Below, one piece after another: positions 10,944-22,904 of a stretch of 64,000 bases of DNA; the stretch's first letter is position 1, and each line of letters opens with the position of its first letter. The DNA comes from Lepiota brunneoincarnata (lineage: Eukaryota > Basidiomycota > Agaricomycetes > Agaricales > Agaricaceae), in contig JAEBUN010000009.1 of NCBI GenBank assembly GCA_023014365.1, positions 310,001 through 374,000 of the forward strand, written 5' to 3'. The position numbers and the translations under genes are program-made. The notes beneath the pieces are model-generated. The model saw nothing but the letters and a program-made list of their open reading frames with translations. It did no database searches and was not told the DNA's origin.

Positions 10944-12662
10944 TTATGAGGGCATGCCCCGCCGCATATTATCAAACTTGCTTCCGTCATACTTCAGCCA
11001 GTTCTGTCCATTGTGAATTCCACCCATGGCATGCTTCACAACGTCGATGAGGCTCTTTCCTGGTTGGGGATCCTTCCCATAGCCACCTTCCATACCTTCC
11101 CTATGTGTCCCCTTGTCTCCACTCAGCTCCCAGAACATGCTTCCGCCCAACCCCTCCTTCTTGATATACTCGCCCTTCCACTTTGCAACTTCCTCGTTAT
11201 CATAGCTCACCATTTCCTTTTTCTCGTGGTTATAGCACCAACTTGCAATCAAGTGGTGGTCTCGATAAACATGCGAGCCGGGAAGCGGAAGTACGCGGTA
11301 ATCGTACACACCGGCTTCCCAGGTACCTGGGCCGACGCCGGAGAAAGGCTCGCCAGGGCCCCTTGGTGTTCATGAAAGACCGTCCGTAAAGTGGGATGCC
11401 AAGAATGAGCTTCGATCGGGAAACGCCTTGAGAGATATACCAATTAACGGCGTCATTGGCGTTGATAGGAGGACCATGGATGTTGGCCTGGTTGTTAGCA
11501 ATGCTGTCCCAAGGAGCCAGCTAGGGGATTGATTCGGGTCAGGAGCCAGAAGAAGGGCTGGACACTTGCGTACCAAAGTCGTAGGCCATCAGATTCCAAA
11601 AGTCGAGGACGTTGTCCATTTCAGCTACGCGAAGTTTCTTGTAGTTGTCAGGACCACAAGGCGCCGCGATCTTTACAAGATATGAGACAGGATAAGGCCC
11701 TTAACAAAGAGCGGTGCTCACCGTGAGGAGGAAGTGATAGTCGGCTTCTTTCAACTCGAGCATGCTTATCCAAAGCAGCTCTGAGCTCGCACAAAAGCTC
11801 GGCGTAAGCCCTGCGCCTCCTTGTCGTTCGACGGATATTCATAATCAATATCCAGTCCATCGAAGCCGTAATCTTCTAACAACTGGACGGCCGACTCGAC
11901 GAATTTGGCACGAGCGGCGGGGATTGATAACGACCGGATGGAAGGAGGGTGAATAGGTCCACCCACCGATGCTCAACAAGACCTTGAGATGTCGATGCTG
12001 CTTTTTCAACTTATATATAGCCCCGAGGTTACCATAGAGGTTTTTGCCACTGTCGTCCCATGAATCGCCGGGATAGTGGATATCCTGATCGGCCCAGAGA
12101 TCTGAGAGAAAGACCTCGCCGGAATCCGACTTGAGGTTGGCGAAAGCGTATAGGATATGACTGGGGAGGCAAATCAGCGCGAGCGGATTACAGGTGAAAC
12201 TGGCTGCATACGTAAGGTCCTGGGCGGGGATCAGGGAAGGAGGATATTTGCGTCCGTAGATGCCCCTACAATAGCCGCTCAGTATTTTGGCGGAGTCTAT
12301 GTGAGCAGAAGTAGTCACCAGTTAGTGAAACTAAGCGGAGCAGGTCAGTATATGCGTCTGAGGGACGACGACCAGACTGACTATCCAACACTGTACTTTC
12401 CCTTGGAGTGCGATACGTCTGTCGGCATGGGATTATATGATTGTGTTGTCTGCAGGGGCTGTTTTGTTTCTGGCAGAGATGGCTGCACCCCGACTGACCA
12501 CTGGCCTGCCTTGTATGACGCAAACACAACGAAGAGGAAGCCGAAAACGAGAAGAAGCGGACGGTTGTAATATATGCGACGATACCAAGACCGATCTGCT
12601 AGGTCGTCCGACGACGCAGTCGGAGAGTCCGAAGTAGAGAGAGGCTGGTATGTGGGAGCCAT
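10944..12662 (-). CDS. GH18 chitinase with N-terminal membrane anchor
   Basis: Hydrolyses beta-1,4 bonds of chitin, probably during wall remodelling. The catalytic signature is intact in [19 protein letters not shown] (DxxDxDxE; the Glu is the proton donor). It is preceded by [19 protein letters not shown] (SxGG motif) and followed by [15 protein letters not shown] and a C-terminal [11 protein letters not shown] with the conserved Trp. The N-terminus is unusual for a secreted chitinase. Instead of a cleavable signal it has about 30 polar residues ([20 protein letters not shown]), basic residues, then a single hydrophobic segment ([19 protein letters not shown]) with no cleavage-like site. This predicts a type II membrane protein with its catalytic domain in the lumen or outside the cell. 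Several introns are visible. It is convergent with the four-TM gene (about 50 bp apart) and divergent from the CBM1 gene. Confidence 0.92.
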
Positions 12663-12871
12663 GACATTGGTGGTTGTTTATAGCATCAAGAGGAGATTGC
12701 ACAGCCACCCTGGCCTTGAGAGCCACTCCCTGCTGTAAACATAGAGATCGCATCCGATGTTCATCCTGAATCCAAGATGCGAAGACACTCCAGGTTTACT
12801 CCGACTCTCAGGCTGGTACTATAAAGGCCCCTCCTACTTTCTGCCATGCTCTCGCATCCACCTACCCAGAA

Positions 12872-13694
12872 ATGAGATCCTTGACCCTTATACTTATTTC
12901 CCTCGTCCTTGGGACCGCTAGTGCCCAATCTCCCGCTTGGGGGCAGTGTGGCGGTCAGGGATGGTAGTACTCCCCCTGCTCTGCGATTCCTGCTCAAGCT
13001 TATAACCACAAGGACTGGCCCTACTACCTGTGTGGCAGGCTATGCTTGCATATATAATAACCCCTGTGTGTCCATGTTCCCTTTCTCTGTTTCCGGACGA
13101 GTATCCTCAGCTATTGCAGGGCACTCTCAGTGTCTCCCGGGAACAGCCCCGACCACAACAACTCTAACACCTCCCCAGTCCCCCACTACCACCATCAACC
13201 CTCCCAGCTCTACAATCTCCTCCGGTCCAACACCCACTGGCTCCCAAATCCGTACCGTAACTGATCCAGTGTTCCACTTCTACCTCCAGAGTAACGGTAG
13301 GTCCAAACGCCCCCCGTGCTCCACTTTTATTACGACCTCACTACAAAAATTAAAAGGTGGTAAACCCCAGCTCGGCCCTGAAGTCTCCTCGGGCCGATTC
13401 ACTATTTCCGGCACAATCTCGCTGAATCAATCCAGCGGAAGCAAGCTCTACCTCAACATCAACAACGCCGCTGCAACTTCATATAAACCCCTCATGTTCA
13501 ACTCGACGGCTACTACAGCGAATTGGGGCTTGGAAGGCGACACCATCGTTACTACTTCCCCTCGTCAACTCAACTTTATTGCTTGCCCGACGGGTAACCC
13601 GTCGTTCTATGACGTATACATGCAGACCGGAAATGATGCACCTGCAGGGACAAGCTGTACACTCGTGACGATGCATCTCCCGTGCCTATGCTAG
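12872..13694 (+). CDS. Small secreted protein with CBM1 cellulose-binding domain
   Basis: A secreted protein. The signal peptide is MRSLTLILISLVLGTASAQS. It is followed directly by a family 1 carbohydrate-binding module assembled over three exons: AWGQCGGQGW, then TGPTTCVAGYACIYNNP, then WHSQCLPG. The four disulphide cysteines and the aromatic face are present. A Pro/Thr/Ser linker (TAPTTTTLTPPQSPTTTINP) leads to a C-terminal domain of about 130 residues (VFHFYLQSN, GPEVSSGRFTISGTISLN, LYLNINNAAATSYKPLMFNS, TIVTTSPRQLNFIACPTGNP). I do not recognise this domain as any glycoside hydrolase or AA9 family. It has no obvious catalytic acid pair and looks all-beta. Splice sites are GATG|GTAGTA, CCCT|GTGTGT and GTAACG|GTAGGT (or one close to it). 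It probably acts on cellulose-bearing plant material or as a binding adaptor. A TATA-like element (tataaag) lies about 50 bp upstream. Confidence 0.86.
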
Positions 13695-13868
13695 GAGATG
13701 GCGCATGGCTATTGTCCAGTTAAATTGACATCTACGTATATTCTATGAAATACAGCAGTCCGCGACGCAAATAAATGAGTGAATGGGAAAAGAGGGTGTC
13801 GGTAAAGATAATATGATGCTTGAAATAGCAAGACGAATCGACGATGAAGCTATCTATTCGGTCAATGC

Positions 13869-16444
13869 TCAGCATTGACCAAGGAACGAATTCTTTGGCC
13901 AAGGCTGCCCGTAATCGCCAACCCAGGTTGTCAGATTTGGGTTTGTGTACGCCTCCATATACCTGCCAGGTGCTCGTTAGGGCATTCTCTTTCCTGAGGA
14001 AGGACGGTAATTAGTGCATACTGGTTGATATACGCCTCTGTTGGAAAATCCTTCGGATCACACCCAATGTTGATCGCATTTTCAGGCTGATAAACCCGAA
14101 TATAATCCACACGCATATGAGCAGGGAATGGCAAGTTCACCAAATCGACTGGCCCAAAGTTCGTTGACATCCCCAAGTTCATTATGAGGTACTAGCGGAT
14201 AATGTTATCAGCAACACACTCTCCCAGGCGACCGGCCGTAGCAAAGATACCATAGGTTCCTGTGGTACAGGCCGTGCACCGACTTCGACGAGAGGATCGG
14301 GCCCCATTCCGGTTCCTTTAAGCGTCCACGCAATTTTGCCGCTTGATATCCAGGTAATGTACTGTGACTTCCAGTCAGAAAAGCCACCGACTTGGGCAGT
14401 GATCACCCACTCACACCTTCGTCAAAGCCTGGCTTATACTAGGAATTGTTCAGTCTCTGGTTAAGCCGAATGCAACAGAAGCATTCTTTCACCTCGAATC
14501 CATAGATAGAGTAACATCCTCCGTTAAGCTCATAGCAATTAGGATTGGTGTCTGTGGTGACAGACGTTGCCTGTTGCGTGGCACTGCCGACGAATGAATT
14601 TTGTCGAGTGATTGAGGGGTCCGCAATTATCATGTTCTCCGAAGAATTGTCCCAGATGTAGGCATGATTGAAAGGCTGGTGTAAGTAATGTCAGAGCTTC
14701 ACAGCGTTGGCAGAAAGTGTCCCAAGGCGCACCGCCCACTGTGCGGACTGCGATACGTCTCCGATGAATGTGTTCCTATTGACCTAGACGCCCCAAAAAA
14801 TATCGGTGGAAGCCCGTTGCGCATTATGTCCAGCAGTTACCTGAGCCTCAAAAACATCGATTTCGGGCGCGGATCTCCCAACAAACGTTCCGTCCTTGTG
14901 TTTCGGTCCAGGATGCGACTCGCCAGCACAAGTACATCGCGACAGCCTCTGCCCAGGAAGGTAAGACAGCGCACCACCCCGTTTACGGTCACCGTCAACG
15001 GTAGCAGCAACGGGCAAGCCATTCACCGTCTGATTTGCAACAGTGCCCACGTCACAACTGTCATAAGTGTACGGCCACTGAAATAGACGTGGTTATCATC
15101 GGTGTTGCGGGGCTCTGTAGGGAAAAAAACGGAAGGAAAATAGTCAGACACGTACTGTCCCTTCCAAGGATGCTCCGTATCCTGCCCTCCCGAGGTTTCC
15201 CATGGCCCAGATTGCCGGCCAGAATCCCAGAACGTTGTTCAGGCCCGGAAGCTGCACGCTCGCTTCGATATATCCACCAGTGAAGCAGAACTTATTCCTG
15301 GATTTCCAAAATTAAATTTAGGGTTCAGTGCAAACGCGAACTTGACAAAAAAAGACAACCGCGCACCAAGTTGACATGAGACCTAGAATACAAATTCGGA
15401 GTTGATCAAGTCCCACCACTCCAAAAGAATGACAGCGATGACCTACCTCCTTCGTAATGCAAGTCGTGTGTTTCCTTCTGCGAGAGAGTGATGACAAGGG
15501 ATCCCCCCTCTGTCGTGATTGCTTCCGGGTCATACCATTCCATGTTGTTCGTTGCCTACCAAACTTCAAAGCGGGCTCTCGCGTTGGCACAGTCAAGACA
15601 TACCCAGTAGTGCAAGTCCGCGGCCTCCCAGTACGGATCGTCTCCAGGGTAGAAAGTTCGCCCGTCAATATTGAACTCGTCTGAGAATACCAGCTGCATC
15701 TTTTGCAAGGGATCGGCCCATGAAGGTATCGTGTAAGCTTCTTTTGGGGTGTCAAGGTCGATCAAACCGAAATTCCCATTCACGGCGGGGATCTTGCTTA
15801 AAGTCAGCTTTCGTACGATGTATTAAGATTGGACCATGCACCTGCCCTGTCGAGTTGATGCCCCCAATGTTGTATGCCCCGTTCGTTTTAGGGTTTCGCC
15901 TTTTCACAGCTTCGGAGACTGGCCAACCAATGCTTTGCACCAGAACTGTGAAGACTAGGATAGGATAAAAAAAGAGCCAGAAAACTCACAACAGAGCAAG
16001 GAGCCCCCCAATGACAAACAGCAGGCACCCGCAATTTCCAGCACCCCGTCTCGAGAAGTCCCAATTCCTTTTTTCCGGGTTGTGCTTCTTCTCGGGCATG
16101 TGCAGAGCGTCATCGTCCTCGATATTATTCGGCGACAAGTCCAATCCCCAGTGAAAGGGATTATGCGAGAGTGAATACTGGACAGAAAGGCTTCAGATAT
16201 CATCCCCCATAGGTGAAGCTACGGCCGTTCAAGCATACTCGGTCAGATAGATAAGCCAGGCTCGAGCGAGCGCCGACAGGATATATATTGGAGTCCGAAC
16301 TTGGCTTTAAATTTCGGCGTCAGCGAATGCACTCGACCGCATGGCGCATAGTGCACCAAGATAGATAGTGCTCACTAGGTCGATCCACCCATCCCTCCTT
16401 GCTGAACTAAACCTGGAGGAGATCAGTGTCTCTGAAGACGGCAT
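13869..16444 (-). CDS. KRE6/SKN1-type GH16 protein, beta-1,6-glucan synthesis
   Basis: A type II membrane protein of the secretory pathway needed for beta-1,6-glucan in the fungal wall. A cytosolic N-terminus with YSLSHNPFHWGLDLSPNN and EKRNWDFSRRGAGN leads to the membrane segment CGCLLFVIGGLLALLF and the luminal stem QSIGWPVSEAVKRRNPKTNG. The GH16 domain shows MQLVFSDEFNIDGRTFYPGD, PYWEAADLHYW, GLMSTWNKFCFTGGYIEASV, FWPAIWAMGNLG, the catalytic motif APEIDVFEAQV (ExDxxE intact), and the C-terminal KPGFDEG, YITWISSGKIAWTL, MRVDYIRVYQPENAINIGCD and PKNSFLGQC, ending at TGA 13869-13871. The 5' end is the weak point. I place the ATG at 16442-16444 (MPSSETLISSRFSSARRDGW) and join it by an intron of about 200 nt, which keeps phase 0. 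It diverges from the CBM1 gene's neighbourhood and completes a run of three wall-related genes. Confidence 0.87.
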
Positions 16445-16657
16445 GGTGGAAGGAAAGAGCGAGGAGTGGGGAGCGAGTGGGGGGAAGGAAAGGAGCGAAG
16501 GAATCTGTGTGGTGACGGAGACCGGCTGGTGTAGGTGTGTGCTTAGGGGAAATGACGAATGGTCGGTCGGTGTCCAGCAGCTATTTTTAGAACAATCGTG
16601 CCGACCGATGGATCGCCACGCTGGAATTGGACTCGTCTTAAAAATAAGCATACAGCA

Positions 16658-19411
16658 TCATAATAGTTTCGTGATAACGCCAAGGCCCTTGTGACGAAAC
16701 AAGCGCGTAAAGATCAAGTTGGGAGCACAATGCCGCTGAGCAACCCACCTTTGTCTTGCCCTCACGGAAAAGCAGCTTCATGCCCTCCTTTACAAATTCT
16801 GGATGAGATATGAACTCAAACTGCACTTTGGCACGATCTCCCGTGCGCAGAATTCCCTGCGGATGGTCCATACCAATGATGCGGACAGTTTGGCGCACAG
16901 CCTATTTTGTATCCATCAATCCAAGTTTCCCGTCTTTGGCCAGGGCTGGACTTACTCCACAGTGCAGCATGGCCTGTATTTCATTTCCTCGGTCACGGAA
17001 GTTCTTGGCAAGAAGGTGGAACATACCTGATAGTTGCGTTGTAATGTCGTGTTGTGGCTGTACAACAAAGCATTATCTGATACCAAGTGCGGGCGACGTG
17101 GGGAAAAGGGACCCACTATAAAATAAGAACTTGTCCTTCGAACCGTGAGACGGCTAAATGGAGGAGATGGAAATTAAGCATCAGGTGGTGGAGCGGGGTC
17201 CCTTACCTCGAGGCGGTGTATCTGCCTTGGGAACCAAAACCATCCCTTTCCGCACCTCCGCCCGCTTGACCCTTTTAAGCGCAAGAGAGACACATTGTCC
17301 CGCCTCCGCAGTCGCCACAGTGGCGCTTGTGAACCAGTTAGGATAAACTCTCTTGAAGATGTTACATCAATTGCGACGACTCTCACCGTTTCCTGTGCAT
17401 GCTCTTGACCGCGGTGACACGATAGTTGCCATTCGCATCGGGGCCAAGCAAGACAGTATCTCCGGCTTTGACCACTCCTGAGTTCACAATCCCGTTCACC
17501 ACAGTACCCACGTAGGGAACGGACCATGTCTCGATGATTGAGATCTAATCCGGATGTTAGATGCGTGTCCTCAATTCAAACGTTGAGCTAACCTCGAGGG
17601 GCTGATCAACTACAAACTTTGTGGTGTCATGCTCGCTGGATGGCAGCAGATTCAGGAATGTTCGCAACTATATGACCAAAGCATGTTTAGCACGGAGCAC
17701 CTAGCTCAGCCGAAATTCCTACGTGGTCAAGGCCTTCTCCGGTAACGTTCGAAATTTGGAATATTGGACATATCCTTTGGAAAGGGCATGAATATTCTCC
17801 GTAAAGACACCTCGAACTGATTCGGGTAACTTACCGCTCCGATCCAAACGACGTTGCTAACTCGACCGATATCTCTGTGCCTTTTACAAATACGGGGGTT
17901 TTCCTAGGTAAAAATGTCTTAAGGCCAATGTGTGACGACCAGACGACAAACCCACCGACAGCCAGGGCTTTGTAATATCTTGGTGACCTGTTTGACTGTC
18001 TCTGCTAGTTTTGGTGCAGGAGTCATATCAATCTACGAAGGATCACTGCGTGCATGTTTCTTCTTGTTGATTAGCAGGGAACGCACCTTCGTTATGCACA
18101 CAACCACAGGAACTCCAAGAGCTAGCGCGATAGCCAGGTGTTCTTTTGACATTCCGATTAAGCCGGCGTTAGCCCCCACTATCAGGATCACACAGGACGG
18201 AGCTCCTGAGGTCAAGCCATAGAGAGTAGTCTTAAGATATCGCTCGTGTCCAGCCAAATCTTGATAACATTAAGTCGCGGCGAAACACAATCAATCGGGG
18301 CATACCAATAAACGAAACAATTTTGGCTGCCTGTAATGAGATTTCTTCCCAGCCCAGCTTCTCATGCCTCACTGCGTTCTCATCAGTACCGATGGTCTGG
18401 GGCAAAATTGGCGCCCCGCTCGGTCCAAAGCCAAGGATCTAAATCCTCACTGCGTAAGGATAAGACGAAAGAACAGAACCTTGGGTCATACCTCCATTCC
18501 GACACTCGATGTTCTGCCTGTTTCAATTTCGTGTTTGTGCCTGAACAATGCAACTCGCGCTTTCCCTCTGCCATCATCAAGGGACCCTGAACTTCGTTCA
18601 GCGGAGAAGGGAATAAGCTTGAGAGAGGTCTACCTCGCGTTAGCACTCCGAGTGTCGTCGATTTTCCACTATCCACATTTCCAACAACTGCACATCTTAC
18701 CTCTGGGGTTAAAGAAACATTCGGGGGAGGCAGTCGTAACAGCAAGGTAGCTCGTGGGTGATCTCTGTTTCTCATTTCGTGCAGAATTGACACCTGATCA
18801 ACAAGGTTTTCAGCCGCAGGTAGATCAAGGTTGCTGAATACATACTTTGCCACCAACCTCGTCTACGAGCTTTTCGAATACTTCACGAATCTCATCTATT
18901 TCCTGCATCGTTCTCTCGGACCCAGTCCAACCCCGTGTCCCATCCGTTAGTTCTCCAGAGAACAATTCTGCATGAGGGGGCTGGGCTCCTATTCGAAAGA
19001 CATATTCCCCATGGTGTTGCGTGAGCAACTCAGCGATCATGTCCCTCGCTGATGCATGTCCATTGGGATCCTTCGACAGGATGTGTTTCTACAAAACGAT
19101 CACCAAACCCCACACCAGGCCATGAATTAGTATCAGCTCAAAGGTTATTCTCGTGAGCGAGGGATAATATTTCGTACCAGAATGCGGTCCTCGAGTTCCA
19201 ATAATGAGGCCCGAACAACAGCGGCACTATCGGTAGGTACGGTATTTGAACCATCGTTCTTTGTTTTTCCCTTGGCGGCGGTAGCGAGCTGGTGTTTCTG
19301 GTCCTTGGTCTCTTTCTCTTTCTCCAAGTACACAGTCTTTGCCCTCTGCTTGGCCACCTCTCGGGTGTGTATCTCGTCAATCTCGGTTTGAAAAGTCCTT
19401 AGGGTAGCCAT
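16658..19411 (-). CDS. GTPBP1-like translational GTPase
   Basis: A cytoplasmic GTPase related to EF-1A/eRF3 and to animal GTPBP1/GTPBP2, which act in ribosome rescue and mRNA turnover. The N-terminal exon reads [20 protein letters not shown]. Then come [20 protein letters not shown] and [18 protein letters not shown]. GTPase motifs are G1 ([19 protein letters not shown]), G3 ([16 protein letters not shown]), G4 (VVVCITK|IDMTP, split by an intron) and G5-like ([11 protein letters not shown]). Domain II follows ([39 protein letters not shown]). Domain III follows ([44 protein letters not shown]), finishing GLGVITKLL after a last intron, with the stop at 16658-16660. It has about ten introns. 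It diverges from the NFKBIL1-like gene across 400 bp. Family membership is firm; the fungal role is not well established. Confidence 0.89.
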
Positions 19412-19811
19412 AGCGGGATCAGATCAACCAGGTGGCAGTTGAATTTAAAGAACACAAGTCCCAGTCGAGACGAGTCAGCGACGGTCACCGCTTCAGGCCC
19501 GCTCATGCTTATGTTGTCATGCAGTGTCGTGATCAATGCTCTGTTTGGTATTCGCGATGGGGACAATAATGAGATAGTCTCGAGGCCGCATTTGCATGTA
19601 TTATCTGTATCCTCGTGGTCGTTCATTTATCACCTTCGCCCTTCTACCCGTCAACAGGGATAATAGGACCGTTTCTATGGTGCTTAAAGAAATACAATGA
19701 GGCTGCTAATTATGTCGCAGGGTCACGTGAATACTTTTTGTTCGTGAATCTGTTATTTACTCAGGCCACGAACGCTGCAAGCATTATGTATTTCCCCCCA
19801 CACTACACAAT

Positions 19812-21920
19812 ATGACTAAAGACATTCCAGGTCGCATACAACATGAAACCGGACCGTCAGACATGCGCAGAGTCAGCGGAACTCACCCAGGCGTTCTGGA
19901 TCCGACACAAACATCGCGCCTCCTTCGGGTTCCTGGCGCAAAGCTGAGCTTTGCAGCCTTCGACCCACTCACAGCCTACGCCCAAGATGTCCCGGACCTC
20001 AATAAGCTTAACATTAACACCGAACTGTACCGCCCGAAACGTGTCGTCATTGAGACAGCTCCAACAGGGGAGTGCACATGGCGTTTTGTTCCCAGCGCGA
20101 GGCGGGAGGAAGGGGTTGCGGATGAGGGGACGTGGCCGAGGGTCGTCGATCTCTGTGGGTTAGTGACACTACCTCGTTCAAGGTTCTCTGCGTTGAAGTT
20201 GGATGCAGGGAGCTTGTAGAGCTCACACAGGATCAGTGGGACATCTATAAACTTGACCCGCTTTACGAGTGCCTCGTCAAAGCCACGCAGTATTTCACTA
20301 CAGTTCGGAACGTGACCCACTATCGTCCACCGTCGCCTAGGCTTTCAGGAAAACGTCAGCCAGATTCTCGTTCTCCCTCGCCGAGCAGGACAATGCCCCC
20401 GCCGTGTGCAATGCATAACAAGAGTGCTTTTGTAGAGAGCGAAAGCGAAGGCGAAGATGAAGAAGAGGTGGAATCAATGGTCACTGGCGAAGAACAGCTC
20501 CTGCCGCGTCATAAATCCACGACAAGACCGCTCAGGAAGAGGAAGGAGGAGGAAAGACAAAAACGACGAGAAAAACTGCACCGGAAAATGGAGTGGTTCT
20601 TTCAAAATGACGATAATTATTGTGATGACCGCGTTCAGCCTCCGCAAACGTCTGGACGAGAGGGCGTTATACCAGAACCAGGGAAACGGAAAGGTGAGGG
20701 ATACCTGGATGTGCTCGTTTGGTTTCATTAACGAGGAGCCAGCGACAAGTGCACTGGGTACGTCATGGTCTCCGGATGCGAAAGAACTAGAGGAAATTCG
20801 ACTTCGAAACACGAACAATACCTACATAGTTACCTCCAACGCAAAACGAACACGGATTGCGCCACCATTAACAACTTCGCTCAAGCTTGAGCGGAAAAAG
20901 CTGGAGCGCATCAAACTCAAGCAACGGCGGAGGGTGGAAGAATCTGAAGCACGGAGATGGGAAAGAGAGAAGCGAATGATAAATGAGATAATGGAAGAAG
21001 TTTCCCAGTCTGAACCAGGCGACTCCTCATATCATGGTGAGCCTGGCCTAGTGCCCCCACGATCTTGATTGAAAATGCTGTCTAGACACCCGCCAGGATG
21101 TCCCCCCAGCCGGCAGTGATTCTCCCGGTGACTCTTCCATGAACCAAACACCAGGAGAGGAGATGTTTGATGAGGAAGCGGCTCGCCGCGCTGCCATCGA
21201 AGAGTCACGCCGAAAGCTGGCTGAACTCGAACGGGATCGTCCCCTATGGGAACAAGAGGCAAGGAAACGACGATTTCGTGAGGAAGCAGAAGAACAGGCT
21301 CTCAGGGCCAAAGCTGAGGAACGCAAGGCGCAAGGAAGCACAAATGGAGGCGGAAACTAGAGCAAAAGCCCAAGAAGAGCGAGAACGGGAGGAGATGAAG
21401 CGAGCGCAGGAGAAGAACGTTCAGCGGGAGAGAGAGCTTCGAGAACAAGAAAGACGACAGAGGCAACAGCGATGGTCATTTGGCCCCTGGACAATGCAAC
21501 GGGCCCTTGAGCGCTATCGGGTTCTCTCGGAGGCCTTCGATAATACCAAGTTTACCACTGATCTCCCTCTTACCGTTGACGACGTTCCCTGGCCTGTGCT
21601 TGAGTCTCCGGTGACGTTCTCGGTTGAGGACGTCAGTTGGGATAGGGTTGAACGCTTTTTCGAAACTATCCGGCCTCACATGAGGTTTCAGGATTACAAG
21701 GCTCTGGTGGAGAAGAGCCATCGACGGTTCCACCCAGATCGTTGGCGGAGTAGGAACCTACTGAAAACAGTCCAAGACGAGGCAATACGAGGGTGCATGG
21801 AAGTCGGTAAGTTCTTGCGTTTACATCCTTCCGTTCACGAAGGCCCAAACCTCTACGATAGCTGCGAACACAGTTGCTCAAGCCCTTACTCCCCTTTGGC
21901 GGAGTCTGACTGGTCGGTGA
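19812..21920 (+). CDS. NFKBIL1-like coiled-coil protein (two apparent frame breaks)
   Basis: A long, charged protein with a C-terminal domain like that of NF-kappa-B inhibitor-like protein 1. The N-terminal part reads GVLDPTQTSRLLRVPGAKLS and PTGECTWRFVPSARREEG. A block common in basidiomycetes follows (VLCVEVGCRELVELTQDQWD, IYKLDPLYECLVKATQYFTT). Then come acidic and basic low-complexity stretches and a Glu/Arg coiled coil (RRAAIEESRRKLAELERDRP, KAQEEREREEMKRAQEKN). The C-terminal domain contains VDDVPWPVLESPVTFSVEDV and SHRRFHPDRWRSRNLLKTVQ, ending VAQALTPLWRSLTGR after a last intron (stop 21918-21920). Reading it through needs two shifts that introns do not explain, near 20150-20165 and near 21325-21345. 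Either the assembly has small indels here or the gene is decaying. The last three exons look intact. Function is unknown in fungi. Confidence 0.62.
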
Positions 21921-22904
21921 GGTAACTGTTGGTCAAAACGGAATCAGCTGGATATGAGAAAGATAGTAGGTGGAGCGTAGGGAGTGCAGCGACGTTATCG
22001 ACGGGATTGTTAGCGTGCGCTTGTGATGTGTACTGCCCATGTAGGTAGAATGGGCGCAAACCACTCGGAATATCTTTCGTGGCGAGCGGATCATACACTG
22101 GTGCCCCACCATGACTTTGACACCCAAGGTGGGGTGAGCATCATATACCTCAATGGAAGGTGGTGGGGGGTCGCGACAATGTAACATGTAGGAGTGGATG
22201 GGCGGGTTGCAAACTACATGGTCGAACCTATTCCCAAGCCACTAGAACACGGAGCTACTGCCCATTTATTGTCTATTCGTTGATTGCGCACGGATCAGTG
22301 CCTTCGTAGCTAGCGTATACGAAAATGTTTACTATATAGTACTCTTTCCTACCCATAAGGTTACATCACTTGTTCATTCTACTTCACCGACGACCGTGAC
22401 CCGCACCTGACTTCAGCAAGCATAATGGAACTGCTCCACTGAGGACAACTCCCAGCAGCCTGTGCATTGGACAATGGCCTCTGCATGCAGAGGCGGCGCG
22501 ACGCTGTTTGGGAATGCTCATCATCTTCAGGTGTCCGGTGTTTTTGCCGTGATAGTAGATTCTCATAACAATGCCCATCGTCGTACGCCTTCGGACTAGG
22601 GTCAAGTTCTTATGTACTTGCCAGCAAGGTGGAAACCTGGAACTATTGAAGGAACCCTCTGCTAGGGAAGCCTCATGCGATTCAAACGAATGCCCATCGA
22701 CCACCTCGATGCCTCCCGGGAACCCCGGTGGGCGAATTAGCTACGATCGGGCGAAGCGACCAATGAAACTGGTCTTCCTATTTGTGGCTTAGTGGGGATG
22801 CGGGCGCAAGGAAATCGGCGATTGCGCAGATATTTGCTGGATGGCGCACAAAGAAAAAAAAATACTCGCTGGCACCAGCTTTTTTTTCCTAGAGGAGACC
22901 CAAA
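21921..22904. other. Intergenic stretch without a supported gene
   Basis: Short open frames occur on both strands (for example 22571-22792 plus and 22384-22704 minus). None shows a domain, signal peptide or sensible splice pattern. The right end merges with the start of the NACHT relic. Confidence 0.5.

Noticed and set aside
14688..15283. Long plus-strand frames over the KRE6/SKN1 gene
   Set aside because: Antisense shadows of the GH16 coding exons, including the catalytic EIDVFEAQ exon on the minus strand.
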